NCBI GenBank assembly: GCA_026390695.1
Contig: JAPLFL010000037.1
Coordinates: 30,289-94,288 of the forward strand
Length of the DNA stretch: 64,000 bases
Reading direction: 5' to 3'
Source of the DNA: Candidatus Kapaibacterium sp.
GTDB taxonomy: Bacteria > Bacteroidota > Ignavibacteria > Kapaibacteriales > UBA2268
The notes under the pieces are model-generated. The model had not been told where the DNA came from and searched no databases. It was given only the letters and a program-made list of their open reading frames with translations. A program made the translations under genes and the position numbers. Shown piece by piece: positions 54,107 through 64,000 of this stretch. Within the stretch, counting starts at the first letter, position 1, and each line of letters opens with the position of its first letter.

Positions 54107-57100
54107 TTATTTTACGACAACAAATTTCTGGAAGAAAACTTCGTTGCCAGCTATTATTGACATAATATAGGTTCCACTTGATATATTATTCAGAGGAATC
54201 GACATTGTGTGTTCGCCGTTTGTAAAGGTAACGTCGTTATAAGGTTTCATAACTGATTTCCCTGAAACATCAATTAAATCGATGGATACCTGAACTTCAT
54301 TCTGTAATTTCAATGTGAAATTAACATTATTAGTTGCAGGATTCGGATTAATTTCAGAAATCCATAAACCAGCGTTTCCACCATTATTAAATACAGTCAC
54401 CATTTTCTGTGATAATTCAACTGATTCGCCATCGAAGCCAACATAGTTGAGTCTATAGACATAATCATTTCCTACAACAAGCGAGTTATCTCTGTCGATG
54501 AAGGAATATGATGAACCATTCTCACTGTTTGAAGCAACCATGTTAAGATTTGAAATATAATCCGCAACTTTAACAAATTTCAGTTTGCCGTCTATTTGTT
54601 GAGATACATCTGCACGGTAAAGTTCATATCCTAAAATATTCTTTTCATACTGTGTTATCCAGTTTGTATTGACAACTTTATTAGCTGACACTGCATTCAG
54701 ACCATAGCATTCGAGGTAAATTCCTTCTTCAGCGCTTTTACATGCAGAAGGAGTTCTAAATGTTTGTGGATTGAAAGATGCCTGAGCTGTATTGTAGTTT
54801 GTTGTGGCGAAACCTGATGTATTGAAACTTGAAATATCACCATTATAAGCATAAGCACGATAATAATACTTGGTATTTAGAGCTAATCCATAAACATTAC
54901 ATGAACTTGAGGATGCGCTTTGGATTGCATAAGTACCAGTGCCGAGTTGCGTGCCGTTACCAAAAGTTGAACTTCCGACATACCATTGACCATCACTTGG
55001 TAAATCAGGTGAATAATCTTGTTTTGCAACAATCAGTCTGTTTGCACCTGTTCCAAGATTTCTTACTTCAACTTTTACCGACGGTAATCCTGCGTTGCAG
55101 CCCAAGTAAGTAATTCTTACGTTATAGTCCTGACTTGGTTCTGTTTGATGTACCATTCCGAACGTCGGAGAATAGTAAGGTAGATAATCAGGATTTGTTG
55201 AGGAAGACATTAAGTTGACGCCACTACTTGTACAACCATTGACATTGTAATTCCACATAAAAGTGGCAAGTGATGCGCTATTTCCGCCGCTGGCGATAGT
55301 TGTGGTATTATTTGAATAAGTTCCTGTGTTACAAGTACTATTGCCGGCTGTAACAGATAATGGAACACTTGCATTTGCATTTGTCGTTGTATGTGCTCTA
55401 TCTTTAGATATTACACTTACAGGGTAAACGCTATTATTTGGCATGATACCATAAGTACCAGTAAATTCGAGATATAATGGTTGATTCGGATTACGAACGG
55501 CTGAGAATGTTTGACTTGTAGGTGGATAATATCCAGTCTCAGTGCCATTTTCGTTATATTCCCAAGCTTTTACCCATAATACTGTACCTGCAGGTACACC
55601 TGTAATTGTCAACGGAGCACCACTTGTATAAGTATTTGCACCGAAGCTCACAACATATTCGTTATAACCTTGTTTATTGCTGATAGGAGTAGCAGTATTA
55701 AGGTTTGTTCCAAGGTTACTTGTGTAATATAAATACTGTTGTGGTTCCCAAGCGACTGGTCCGCCAACAGCCAATACGATTAATCTATTTCCACCGTTTC
55801 CATTTGTTCCATAAATTTGAATTGATCCACTATTATCATTTTGGAAAGTCAAATCATGTACATTTGCTGTAGGTCTTGTTAATGTACCGCGAGCATCAAT
55901 AGTGAAATTTGGATTATTAGAATAAATAGATACATCGGTTATTGGTGAACTATAATATCTTGCCGGAATAGTCGGACAGAATTTCACCCAAATCTTTTGC
56001 ATTACAGAGGCAGGGCCATTTCCGGTTATTGTTGCGGTTGCTGTGCTTGCATAAGTACCACCATCAATTTTTATCTGGAAATCAGTAGGGGCAGTAAATA
56101 CAATGTTGCTTTCGATTTGTGTTCCAATTACATTAAAAGCTTGTTCCTGAGCACAGAAGCCATCTTCTGTATCTCCGAAAGATAAACCGGTGATGGTCTT
56201 GTTATTTCCTTCGTTTGAAAAAGTAATAGTTGGATTATTTGTTGTAACAGTTGCAGTAGTACTCCAAGCGGTTGTTCCGCAAGTATTATTTCCAGCACGA
56301 ACTTTAATTATATAGGTCGTATTCTTATTCAATGTCCCGTCTGTATATTGATAGAAGGTTGTTGGTGCATTTACTCTGAAAGTTTGGTTATATTGACCAG
56401 CATCAACTACATTAACATCATAATAATCGGAACCTTCAACCCATGCTGAACCCCAGTTAATTTTAAATGAAGTTGCACGAATCAGGTCTGTAGTTGGCAT
56501 ATTCGGTATTGCAGGTTGTTGAATAACTGTAACAGTTGCGATACCTGAAGAAACAACATCAGGACAAGTTCCACCTGCACCCCATGCACGGAACTGATAG
56601 CCATTGTTTGATAATAGCATTGAAGAGAAGTTCAATGTAGAAGATCCACTTGTAAGGTTATTTGTTATTAAAGCACCGATAGAATTAGAACCAGATACAA
56701 TAGTAGTCCAGTTACCTGTAGGAGATGTTCTATACTGCCAGTAAATGTTATTAATTGTACTTGTTGGAGCATTAAAACTGGCAATAAAGTTATCGTTAGT
56801 ATATTGACATACAGTTTGTGTAATAGGACTCAAATTTGATGTCAATGGTTTGTCTATCGTAATTGTAGCAGCATTAGTTGTGACACCTGCACAGCTTGTT
56901 CCACACATTAAAGTTGCACGATACTGAGCAAGATGTTGCAATGCATAATTAACATTCGTTAAAGTTAAAGTTCTGCTATTTGATGTTGGGATAGAAGTCC
57001 ATGAATTACCATTAAGCTTTTGTTCCCAGTATATTAATTGAGATGAGCATACTGCTCCTACCCAATCGGCAGTTAACACTACCGTTGTTCCTTCGCACTG

Positions 57101-60100
57101 ACGGACTGACTGAGGATGTGCAGATACCGTCGGAGGAGTATTAACAACAAGAGTTGCAATATTTGATGTTGAAGGTGTACATATTGCATATTTACCAGTT
57201 AAAACCGCTTTGAATTTATAACCATTCAAAGAACCGATCAAATTTGTCAGGTTCAAGGTTTTATCATTGCTACCAGTCACAGTTGTTGCTCCAAAAGAGG
57301 ATGGAACGTTTGCCCAGCCGGTTCCGCCATCGGAAGAGTATAACCATTGAATTCTATAATCTGTGTTAAAAGTTCCAGTACCGTCAACTGAGAAGAATGT
57401 GTTCTCAGTGATACATTTATCCACATTTACAGGGCTGCTTGTTACATTAGGTTGATAATCAACTTTAAGAGTTGCAACATTTGAATAAGCAGTGCAAACG
57501 CAGCTAACTAATAATTTGAATTTATAATTATCGGCTGATGTAGCTATATTATTCAATTGAAGTGAATATCCTAATTGACCAGTGATAGAGCCAATTCCAG
57601 GCAATGAAGAAGCTAACATTGACCAACTATTGCCATTATCGATTGAATAATACCATTGCAATGAAGCAGATGTATTACATGAGCCACCATCGGAGTTGGC
57701 AGTGATGGTTTGATTGCCATTCTGACAAATATTATATGTTGCTGATGGCTGAGTTGTAAATGTGATAATTTTACGAACATCCAAGGTAACTAATTGTCCG
57801 TATTTTTCTTGAGATGCAGCACAAAGAGCTGGATAGCTCCATACCGAGCGATAAACCCTCTTATCATAAGCAGCATTTGTTGGGTCACTCATTGTGAAAG
57901 TGGCAGTAGCTCCGGATTCAGTTGTCCAAGTACTTGATCCATAAGCCATATATTCCCAACGTTTAAATGTAGGTGATGGATTTGAAATAGCTACAGAGCC
58001 AATTGTTATAGGATTATGTTCGCAAATGGTAATTCCAAAATTATTATTATAATTAACGGAATTATATGATTCGGTAATTGTTGTATAATAAACTGTCAAA
58101 GTGCCGACCGGACCTATTTTTTCACCTGTTTGACATGCAGGATTGGAATTATTTGTATTGAAAATCGGACGATATTGTTTACCGTTATCTGCAGGAGTTG
58201 CAGTGAAGTTATAACTTGCTCCGGCACCGCTGATAGTTGACCAGCCTGCTCCACCGTTTGTTGAAACTTCCCATCGATTGAATGTTGGTACAGGATAGCC
58301 TGTTGCAGATGCATTTAATGTAAGTGAATTTCCTTCGCATTCTGTCATTGACCAGTTTGCCATACCCGTGTATGTTCCAGACCCAGTATAAGCAACATTA
58401 ATGTCTGTCCATAAAGGATCAATATGAACAGTTCCAATTACTCTGTTTAGTGTAGGACCAGCGCTGCCAATACCAGCGGAAAATGGTTTAATCATATTTC
58501 CGAAACCATCACGTCCGAAAATTAAACCGAAATCGGATGGAACTATTAAATTAATTTGATATGGATAATAACCGCTGCCATTGTTTGATAAACCAGATAA
58601 ACTTTTTACACTGACATTATCAACATATTTAACATTGTATGGCCCTGTACCTTCAAAATAGAATCTTAATGAAGGTGTTTTGCCACAATAAGCATAACTA
58701 TTCAAATTTGGCGAATAATCGACGGCAATGGTTGCTCTTGATTGAGTGGGACGAACGCGATTTGCACCACTTAGATTATAATTATATCTCATTAAGGAAA
58801 CAGAACCAAAGCCAGTATATATAGTAAAGCTATAATTAGTTCCGGGTTTAAGATTAGTTAAATTAAGTGTCTGTTGTCCACCGGATAAATTTGTATTAAA
58901 ATAAATAATTTTTGTATTGGGCGCACCGGAAAATGATGCTGCACTTGACCAGTCTGTTGTTCCGCCATTACCGGCTAAAGTGAAGAATGAACTTGCTCCG
59001 CTTCCTTCTACAGGAATACCTGCAGGAGCATTAGGGCTTTCTTCAGCCAATATCAGAGTATAGTTTCCGCTACCGACATTAACATTATTAAATTGAACTT
59101 GGATTGAATTATCACTTACATCACGGAACATAAGTGATGCTGCATTTGTGGGAGCAGATACAAGAGCATTATCATTTGTTCCTGTAAATAACCCGAATAC
59201 AGCACCAGTACCGAAGCTACCGTTTATATTCGAAGATATGGAATAAACCCCATTTGAAAGAGTTGGAGTACTTGTAAGAGTTCTGTAAGATGTCCATGAT
59301 CCTGCCATTCCTTCTGCAGGGAAGGCATTCGGATTGGTAAAAGTAAATCCTGAGCCTACTGGGGTTGTTGCATCCAAATAGAAAGTTATATTTGTTACAT
59401 TTAACAAACTACTTGAATAACTGTTCCCGTTAAATGACCCGTTAATAAAGTACCAATAAAGATTAGCGGCTTTAGTAGCGTCACCTTTACCAGCAAATGT
59501 TGTAGGATTGGCGGCTACAGGCGTTAAAGAAAATACAGAACTTGTTGCTGTTGTAATTTTAATACCAGCAAATAAATTGTTAGTACCTATCGGTAAAAAT
59601 CCGGTTGTTGCACCCAAGTTATATGTTAAAACCGTGCCCTGAGCAATATCCACAAATCCAGTAAAATCGGATGGTGCGGTTATTCCATTCATAAAATATG
59701 AATTGCTTGTCAATTGTAACCTTGTATTTGTTCCTAAAGTACAGCCACGAACAACAGAACTTGTTGTAAGACGTGTAGTAATATTATTTGAGAGATTTAA
59801 GGTATTAAAACTTAAATTTCCTGTCGAACTTTTAAAAAATAAATTATTTACGGTTACAGTAAAAGTTGAAGCACTCATACTACCGTTTAAATCAATAATA
59901 TCACCTGCTACTGCTTTTGATATAGTAAATGCAGGATCTGCAAAAATATATTTATAGCCATCAGGGCTGTTTGGAATATTTTTACTTGGTGAAAGATTAA
60001 TTACAGTATAGAAGTTATTTGTAAAAGTATTATTCATGAAATAACTAAACAAAGTCGTACCACTGAATGCACCTGAAGTACGTATATGATAACGAGTGCT

Positions 60101-61003
60101 TGGATCAGTAAAATTATTAGCACTAATATTAATATCTTGGTTCTCTGCAGCAGACCCGTCGATGTTAATGTAACTAACCATATCTGTTCCGGAAAATTTA
60201 TAAAAATAATTTCCAATTAAATCAAGATTATTAACTGTTGAAATAATGTTTATTCCACAGTAATTATTATTTCCAATTAGATAGAAATTATTGTTATTTA
60301 TTTTTGAACCAGCGACTGTTCTGCTGCCACCATTGAAGATTACAGCAGTTCCTTGAGTTTTATAAAAAGTATTTCCTGTATAAACATTTCCATCAACAGG
60401 ACCGTTTGTTATATCATTTGCAGAATAAATTGCATTTCCGCCTGATAAATCAGAAAAACTGGGGAAGCCTGTTCCAGATGAGCTGCTAAAGCTACTGTTT
60501 AGTATCTGAACATCACCGGAACCAATATTTCGTACACCAAAGTTGCAATTATCAATGCTTAAGCTGGAGAAAACAAGTTTGTTTTTTCCCGAAGCAGTAT
60601 TTATACCGGCTCCTATTGCAGCGTTGAGAGTTGAGTTGAAATTTATGATATTAATAGCACTAATTGTAACCGCATCTGCATTAATATCAAAACCTATTTT
60701 CGTACCAACTGTTGATCCGTTTAAATTAGGTTTAGAGGTTGAATACCAGCCCTGAATCGTGATGTTATCTTTATTAACATTTACCGATTCTGCGTAAGAT
60801 TCGCCATCACCCTTAATATTAACTACATCACCAGGTACACAAGAAGAGATACCTTTGGCGATTGTTTTATAAGGCAAGCCAATAGTTCCTGCATTAGCAT
60901 CATTACCTGATACGTTTGATACATACCAGTTTGTAGCTGAAGCATTGTAAGTCACAATGCTCAACAGCAGGAATAAGAAAAAATAAGAAATTGATTTGTA
61001 CAT
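54107..61003 (-). CDS. Giant T9SS-sorted surface protein with beta-helix, Ig-like and FN3 domains
   Basis: 2298 residues. Signal peptide MYKSISYFFLFLLLSIVTYNASA. Residues ~25-340 form a right-handed beta-helix of parallel repeats (NWYVSNVSGNDANAGTIGLP, YAESVNVNKDNITIQGW). Residues ~880-1490 contain several ~90-residue Ig-like repeats each starting with a C-E/Q pattern (ITICEHNPITIG, RQCEGTTVVLTA, TVCQYTNDNF) and WxYSxDxGxxWxxV. A fibronectin III domain follows (~1490-1590). The C-terminal ~85 residues (INPNPATNNVNFTLKLQNEV ... ISSGTYIMSIIAGNEVF) are a T9SS type A sorting domain. It is likely a surface adhesin or matrix protein. Confidence 0.9.
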   Translation of the reverse strand: MYKSISYFFLFLLLSIVTYNASATNWYVSNVSGNDANAGTIGLPYKTIAKGISSCVPGDVVNIKGDGESYAESVNVNKDNITIQGWYSTSKPNLNGSTVGTKIGFDINADAVTISAINIINFNSTLNAAIGAGINTASGKNKLVFSSLSIDNCNFGVRNIGSGDVQILNSSFSSSSGTGFPSFSDLSGGNAIYSANDITNGPVDGNVYTGNTFYKTQGTAVIFNGGSRTVAGSKINNNNFYLIGNNNYCGINIISTVNNLDLIGNYFYKFSGTDMVSYINIDGSAAENQDINISANNFTDPSTRYHIRTSGAFSGTTLFSYFMNNTFTNNFYTVINLSPSKNIPNSPDGYKYIFADPAFTISKAVAGDIIDLNGSMSASTFTVTVNNLFFKSSTGNLSFNTLNLSNNITTRLTTSSVVRGCTLGTNTRLQLTSNSYFMNGITAPSDFTGFVDIAQGTVLTYNLGATTGFLPIGTNNLFAGIKITTATSSVFSLTPVAANPTTFAGKGDATKAANLYWYFINGSFNGNSYSSSLLNVTNITFYLDATTPVGSGFTFTNPNAFPAEGMAGSWTSYRTLTSTPTLSNGVYSISSNINGSFGTGAVFGLFTGTNDNALVSAPTNAASLMFRDVSDNSIQVQFNNVNVGSGNYTLILAEESPNAPAGIPVEGSGASSFFTLAGNGGTTDWSSAASFSGAPNTKIIYFNTNLSGGQQTLNLTNLKPGTNYSFTIYTGFGSVSLMRYNYNLSGANRVRPTQSRATIAVDYSPNLNSYAYCGKTPSLRFYFEGTGPYNVKYVDNVSVKSLSGLSNNGSGYYPYQINLIVPSDFGLIFGRDGFGNMIKPFSAGIGSAGPTLNRVIGTVHIDPLWTDINVAYTGSGTYTGMANWSMTECEGNSLTLNASATGYPVPTFNRWEVSTNGGAGWSTISGAGASYNFTATPADNGKQYRPIFNTNNSNPACQTGEKIGPVGTLTVYYTTITESYNSVNYNNNFGITICEHNPITIGSVAISNPSPTFKRWEYMAYGSSTWTTESGATATFTMSDPTNAAYDKRVYRSVWSYPALCAASQEKYGQLVTLDVRKIITFTTQPSATYNICQNGNQTITANSDGGSCNTSASLQWYYSIDNGNSWSMLASSLPGIGSITGQLGYSLQLNNIATSADNYKFKLLVSCVCTAYSNVATLKVDYQPNVTSSPVNVDKCITENTFFSVDGTGTFNTDYRIQWLYSSDGGTGWANVPSSFGATTVTGSNDKTLNLTNLIGSLNGYKFKAVLTGKYAICTPSTSNIATLVVNTPPTVSAHPQSVRQCEGTTVVLTADWVGAVCSSQLIYWEQKLNGNSWTSIPTSNSRTLTLTNVNYALQHLAQYRATLMCGTSCAGVTTNAATITIDKPLTSNLSPITQTVCQYTNDNFIASFNAPTSTINNIYWQYRTSPTGNWTTIVSGSNSIGALITNNLTSGSSTLNFSSMLLSNNGYQFRAWGAGGTCPDVVSSGIATVTVIQQPAIPNMPTTDLIRATSFKINWGSAWVEGSDYYDVNVVDAGQYNQTFRVNAPTTFYQYTDGTLNKNTTYIIKVRAGNNTCGTTAWSTTATVTTNNPTITFSNEGNNKTITGLSFGDTEDGFCAQEQAFNVIGTQIESNIVFTAPTDFQIKIDGGTYASTATATITGNGPASVMQKIWVKFCPTIPARYYSSPITDVSIYSNNPNFTIDARGTLTRPTANVHDLTFQNDNSGSIQIYGTNGNGGNRLIVLAVGGPVAWEPQQYLYYTSNLGTNLNTATPISNKQGYNEYVVSFGANTYTSGAPLTITGVPAGTVLWVKAWEYNENGTETGYYPPTSQTFSAVRNPNQPLYLEFTGTYGIMPNNSVYPVSVISKDRAHTTTNANASVPLSVTAGNSTCNTGTYSNNTTTIASGGNSASLATFMWNYNVNGCTSSGVNLMSSSTNPDYLPYYSPTFGMVHQTEPSQDYNVRITYLGCNAGLPSVKVEVRNLGTGANRLIVAKQDYSPDLPSDGQWYVGSSTFGNGTQLGTGTYAIQSASSSSCNVYGLALNTKYYYRAYAYNGDISSFNTSGFATTNYNTAQASFNPQTFRTPSACKSAEEGIYLECYGLNAVSANKVVNTNWITQYEKNILGYELYRADVSQQIDGKLKFVKVADYISNLNMVASNSENGSSYSFIDRDNSLVVGNDYVYRLNYVGFDGESVELSQKMVTVFNNGGNAGLWISEINPNPATNNVNFTLKLQNEVQVSIDLIDVSGKSVMKPYNDVTFTNGEHTMSIPLNNISSGTYIMSIIAGNEVFFQKFVVVK

Positions 61004-61337
61004 AAAAGAAACCTTTTATTTAATTGAACAAAAGAATAATAAATTTAATTAACATGATTAATAATTACCCAAAAAATAATTCTTCCGATATTGCAAAGAA
61101 CTGCCACTACTGAAGACTTTAGCATTTCAATTCAGATTATATAATATAATTAATATTATATAAATTCCAAAGAGAAATTCTATAATCTCCACAATACAAA
61201 GATAATAAATATTTTTTAATAATAGATGCAATTTTTTAGAAAAAAAGTGAAATTATTGTGAAATTCCAACTTTTGAATAATAATTATTCATTTGCTTTAA
61301 TTTCTGGAATTAACCATTAATCATTTATCTTTAACAA
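61004..61337. other. Intergenic region between the two T9SS cargo genes
   Basis: 334 bp, very AT-rich, with no gene on either strand. It should hold the promoter of the 2298-residue gene, but no confident box is seen. AAAGG lies 10 nt before that gene's ATG on the minus strand. Confidence 0.5.
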
Positions 61338-63674
61338 TTACTTCAGAAATATGAATCTCTTTTTACCAATTTGAATAAAATATATACCAGCAGGAAAATC
61401 CCGAATAACGATTTTATCTCTGAATTCTGATTGATAAACTTTAACACCATAAACATTGTAAATTCCGACTTCACATTTTTCTGAATCGGAAATTTTCAAA
61501 TTGATAATCTCCGATGCTGGATTAGGAAAAATTGTTAATGAGCTGTTCTCTGAATCCTCAACAGAATTGACTGAATCAGCTACATTGGCTTTGACTGTGG
61601 TTTCCCAGAATGTGCATGAGCCATCACTTATATAAATTTCATCAAGGAAGAAACCCAAACTTTTTGCTTTGAAGTTAATAATTATATCCAATTTTGTTAA
61701 TGGATTTAAATATATAGGTAAATTTGGAAGATAGTCAAAAGAGAAATTCTGATTATTATGATAAAAATTGATTTGAGTGACTTTTCTAGCTTTGTATTGG
61801 TCGCTATTCAAAATTTCCACGTTCATCGTTTTTTCATCACCCATTTTTAAAGTTTTATAATTAATTTCCTTAGGATTAATTTGTATATACTGAGCTTTAT
61901 AATTTAATTCAATTATCGTATCATTGCCCCGACGGTCACTGAACCTTATCAGAGCCCTTGCATCCTGACAAAGATCTATTACATCAGCTTCCCATGTAGT
62001 ACTTACTGTTTGACCAGGAATAAAATTTTTATATTGAAAATTGAAATTATATGAGCTATCGGTTAAAAAATCAATTCTTGCAAGATTTGACCGGATTGCT
62101 GTGTCATTCGGCATGTCAGTTATAGTACCACTTACTTTACTTGGAGAAAGATATACCCAGTTTGGCACTGGAGAATTTGTATCAGGTGTTTCCTGATCTA
62201 CCATCAAAGTGGAATTAGCCGGATATCCGAAAGAAGAAAAATTATTCGATCCGTATAAATAGCCGGAGAAGCCATTATTAGATTTGATATTGTAAACCCC
62301 TGAGTTAATTATCGGAATAGTCTTCAAAGCAAATTTTCTATTCCCGATATTGATTCTGCTTTTTGCTAATATTTCATCTGTTCCTGGATATTTTGTATTT
62401 ATTATTTCCCAAACTTTGATTGAGTCTGATAAGTTTATAATCTGCAAATCATCAGGCATTGAGCCGCTGCTATCGGTCTGATAAATCAGATTTAGATAAA
62501 TTTCGGGGAATTTATAATCATAGGTTGATGGAGAGAAAAAAGTCATTGTTTTGACAAATTGCTGAAATGGAACAAGATTCATCTGAAATGGAAAACTCTT
62601 TAAGGAACTATTCCCGTCTTCAGCCGCTCCAGTATTGAATTGAACAACATTTATCGGATTATCACCAGAAATCGTGATACAGTGTGGCTTTATTCCCATT
62701 GGGTGCATCCTTTGCTCAAACCATCCTTTGCCCAAAATGCCCGGAACATTAGTGACAGTGCCAATCTGCAAGGAATCACGATAAATATTAGTATTTGCTA
62801 ATTTTGCATAAATACGTATAAGTGAAGCGTACTTCCTACCTGAAATAACTGAAACAGGATAATCTTTATTCCATCGATAAGTTGGATTATCCATTTCGGC
62901 TAAATAATTCGCTCCGAAATTATCAGAAGGAACCTGGGCTTCCATATTCCCGGAAACAACTGCCACAGGTTTATTTGCCCGAATAAGGCTACCTGATAGG
63001 TCAGCCTCTGGTCCTTCAGAAGATATAACCCAAACATCACCTTTATTTAGAATTACTTTTTCAGAATCTCCAGTCATTAAGCCTTTAGCAGTTTTTGTTA
63101 CAGTATTTCCGCTAAGATAAAATGTCACTTTTGTGTCATCAAAAGCCGCTGTGACAGTAGTCAAACTTGGATATCTCTTTGTTGTATCGGAAGCAGAGCA
63201 ATCGGAGTAAGAGGATACAATATATTCTTTGCCAAGGGCTTTTGTCGGAAGTAATTGGAATCCTTCGCTTCGGTCAGCAAACTCAATAATACAATAAACC
63301 AAAAAATTTCCTTCAGCATAAACATGGATTCCATTTCCTTGATATACTTTTTCTTTGATATTTGGATCAATGGAATTTTTTGAATAAGTAAAAGCTTCAT
63401 CTACAGAAAGATCAATATAAGTCAGTTGATTTGTTATTGTCTGTTTACTATAATAAACGCCTTTGCCTGGAACTTCACAAAATACAGGTGTTGAACTTAG
63501 TGATAGAATATAAATTCTGAGTTTGGATTCTTGAGTTAATTTGTCTTTCAAACATGGAGGTGGAGAAAACCAAAAATCAGTTACATCACCAGTACCTCCA
63601 TAGGCAGAACTAAAGCCATAAGTAAAGATTTGCAATAAAAGCAGACTAATAACAAACAGTAATTCCTTTTTCAT
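61338..63674 (-). CDS. T9SS-sorted protein with IgGFc-binding-like N-terminal domain
   Basis: 778 residues. Signal peptide MKKELLFVISLLLLQIFTYG. Residues ~25-390 match the IgGFc-binding-like domain of FCB surface proteins (TDFWFSPPPC, VYAEGNFLVYCIIEFADRSEGF, GKEYIVSSYSDC, VWVISSEGPEADLSGSLIRA NKPVAVVSGN). The middle is beta-rich. The C-terminal ~75 residues (LTIFPNPASEIINLKISDSE ... DFPAGIYFIQIGKKRFIFLK) are a T9SS type A sorting domain. AAGGAG precedes the ATG. It is likely a surface protein; the actual ligand is unknown. Confidence 0.88.
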   Translation of the reverse strand: MKKELLFVISLLLLQIFTYGFSSAYGGTGDVTDFWFSPPPCLKDKLTQESKLRIYILSLSSTPVFCEVPGKGVYYSKQTITNQLTYIDLSVDEAFTYSKNSIDPNIKEKVYQGNGIHVYAEGNFLVYCIIEFADRSEGFQLLPTKALGKEYIVSSYSDCSASDTTKRYPSLTTVTAAFDDTKVTFYLSGNTVTKTAKGLMTGDSEKVILNKGDVWVISSEGPEADLSGSLIRANKPVAVVSGNMEAQVPSDNFGANYLAEMDNPTYRWNKDYPVSVISGRKYASLIRIYAKLANTNIYRDSLQIGTVTNVPGILGKGWFEQRMHPMGIKPHCITISGDNPINVVQFNTGAAEDGNSSLKSFPFQMNLVPFQQFVKTMTFFSPSTYDYKFPEIYLNLIYQTDSSGSMPDDLQIINLSDSIKVWEIINTKYPGTDEILAKSRINIGNRKFALKTIPIINSGVYNIKSNNGFSGYLYGSNNFSSFGYPANSTLMVDQETPDTNSPVPNWVYLSPSKVSGTITDMPNDTAIRSNLARIDFLTDSSYNFNFQYKNFIPGQTVSTTWEADVIDLCQDARALIRFSDRRGNDTIIELNYKAQYIQINPKEINYKTLKMGDEKTMNVEILNSDQYKARKVTQINFYHNNQNFSFDYLPNLPIYLNPLTKLDIIINFKAKSLGFFLDEIYISDGSCTFWETTVKANVADSVNSVEDSENSSLTIFPNPASEIINLKISDSEKCEVGIYNVYGVKVYQSEFRDKIVIRDFPAGIYFIQIGKKRFIFLK

Positions 63675-64000
63675 GTTTTCTCCTTAAGACAACTTTATTC
63701 TTTAAGAACAATTGAATTATGAAAAAATTACATAATAATTGTAAATTGTTAATTATTACTTTTATATTATTGAACCGTATAAAATAAGTGCCATTATACA
63801 AGAGTTTGTGGTTTTAATGCAACTCTTATGCTTTGTAATTCTTACTAATATAATTCATTAAGGCTGTCTTTTATGTTGAATTCCAAGCTTTTTTTCACCT
63901 GAGACAGTTTTTTTTTAGCTTTTAAAAATTCAGGGTTCGGAATTTTTAAAAGCTCCATTTTTTTAGCTTCTCAACTGATCTTTTTAAGCCAATCTTTTAT
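63675..64000. other. Window-end region, no supported gene
   Basis: 326 bp, very AT-rich. It carries the upstream region of the IgGFc-like gene. It also contains a possible short minus-strand ORF, listed separately. Confidence 0.5.
63845..63958 (-). CDS. Possible small basic ORF
   Basis: 37 codons, MELLKIPNPEFLKAKKKLSQ then VKKSLEFNIKDSLNELY. There is an A-rich stretch but no Shine-Dalgarno before the ATG. A different frame just upstream ends in a TGA, so it may instead be a remnant of the 3' end of a gene beyond the window. Weak support. Confidence 0.25.
   Translation of the reverse strand: MELLKIPNPEFLKAKKKLSQVKKSLEFNIKDSLNELY

Overview
The window looks like a chromosomal segment of an AT-rich (roughly one-third GC by eye) Gram-negative bacterium of the FCB group, probably Ignavibacteriota/Kapabacteria/Chlorobiota-like rather than a classical Bacteroidia. 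Evidence: surface proteins with type IX secretion (T9SS) C-terminal sorting domains, an outer-membrane biogenesis operon (uppS-bamA-ompH-ompH-lpxD), a fused glutamate formimidoyltransferase/cyclodeaminase, a tiny AURKAIP1/COX24-type basic protein beside an HU gene, and visible Shine-Dalgarno sequences (for example AAAGGAGG before a TTG-started nuoB), which are uncommon in Bacteroidia. The lineage is an inference from gene content only.

Layout. 0-1.3 kb: 3' part of gpmI. 1.3-8.3 kb: accessory region with palindromic elements, two minisatellites of 21-bp periodicity, an FN3 protein of unusual composition, a lipoprotein, a seven-repeat beta-propeller-like exported protein, and three different toxin-antitoxin (TA) modules (VapBC with a frameshifted toxin, a RelE/ParE type, and MNT/HEPN). 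Each TA module lies between direct copies of one dispersed ~60-120 bp palindromic repeat, giving a gene-cassette-like appearance. 8.3-14 kb: a zinc alcohol dehydrogenase close to 6-hydroxycyclohex-1-ene-1-carbonyl-CoA dehydrogenase, two GT-B-like glycosyltransferase genes, a heparinase II/III-like protein. 14-21 kb: COX24-like protein and HU, then the outer-membrane biogenesis operon.

21-26 kb: a CHASE-PAS sensor whose kinase domain has lost its ATP-binding motifs, a single-domain response regulator, an OmpA-like porin and folP. 26-27 kb: nuoA-nuoB alone. 27-30 kb: a chemoreceptor-like coiled coil, an ODP-type di-iron oxygen-binding protein and a REC-histidine kinase in one run, which suggests an oxygen/redox sensing pathway. 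30-34 kb: HMG-CoA lyase-like and family III CoA-transferase genes, a HAD protein and RsmB. 34.8-39.5 kb: a sorted surface protein and a large repetitive tail-fibre-like protein. 40-45 kb: an active/inactive M16 peptidase pair, tRNA-Asp and tRNA-Ala, an acyl-CoA dehydrogenase, and a gene-poor stretch full of hairpins. 45.5-54 kb: TerB-like, YgiQ radical SAM, class V aminotransferase, ABC-auxiliary lipoprotein, ABC-F and FTCD genes. 54-63.7 kb: two T9SS cargo proteins of 2298 and 778 residues.

The best candidates for something undescribed are the repeat-separated TA cassettes (3.4-8.2 kb), the chemoreceptor-like/ODP/kinase run (27-30 kb), the sensor with a dead kinase domain, and the ~120-bp nested double palindromes that occur twice with unrelated sequence.
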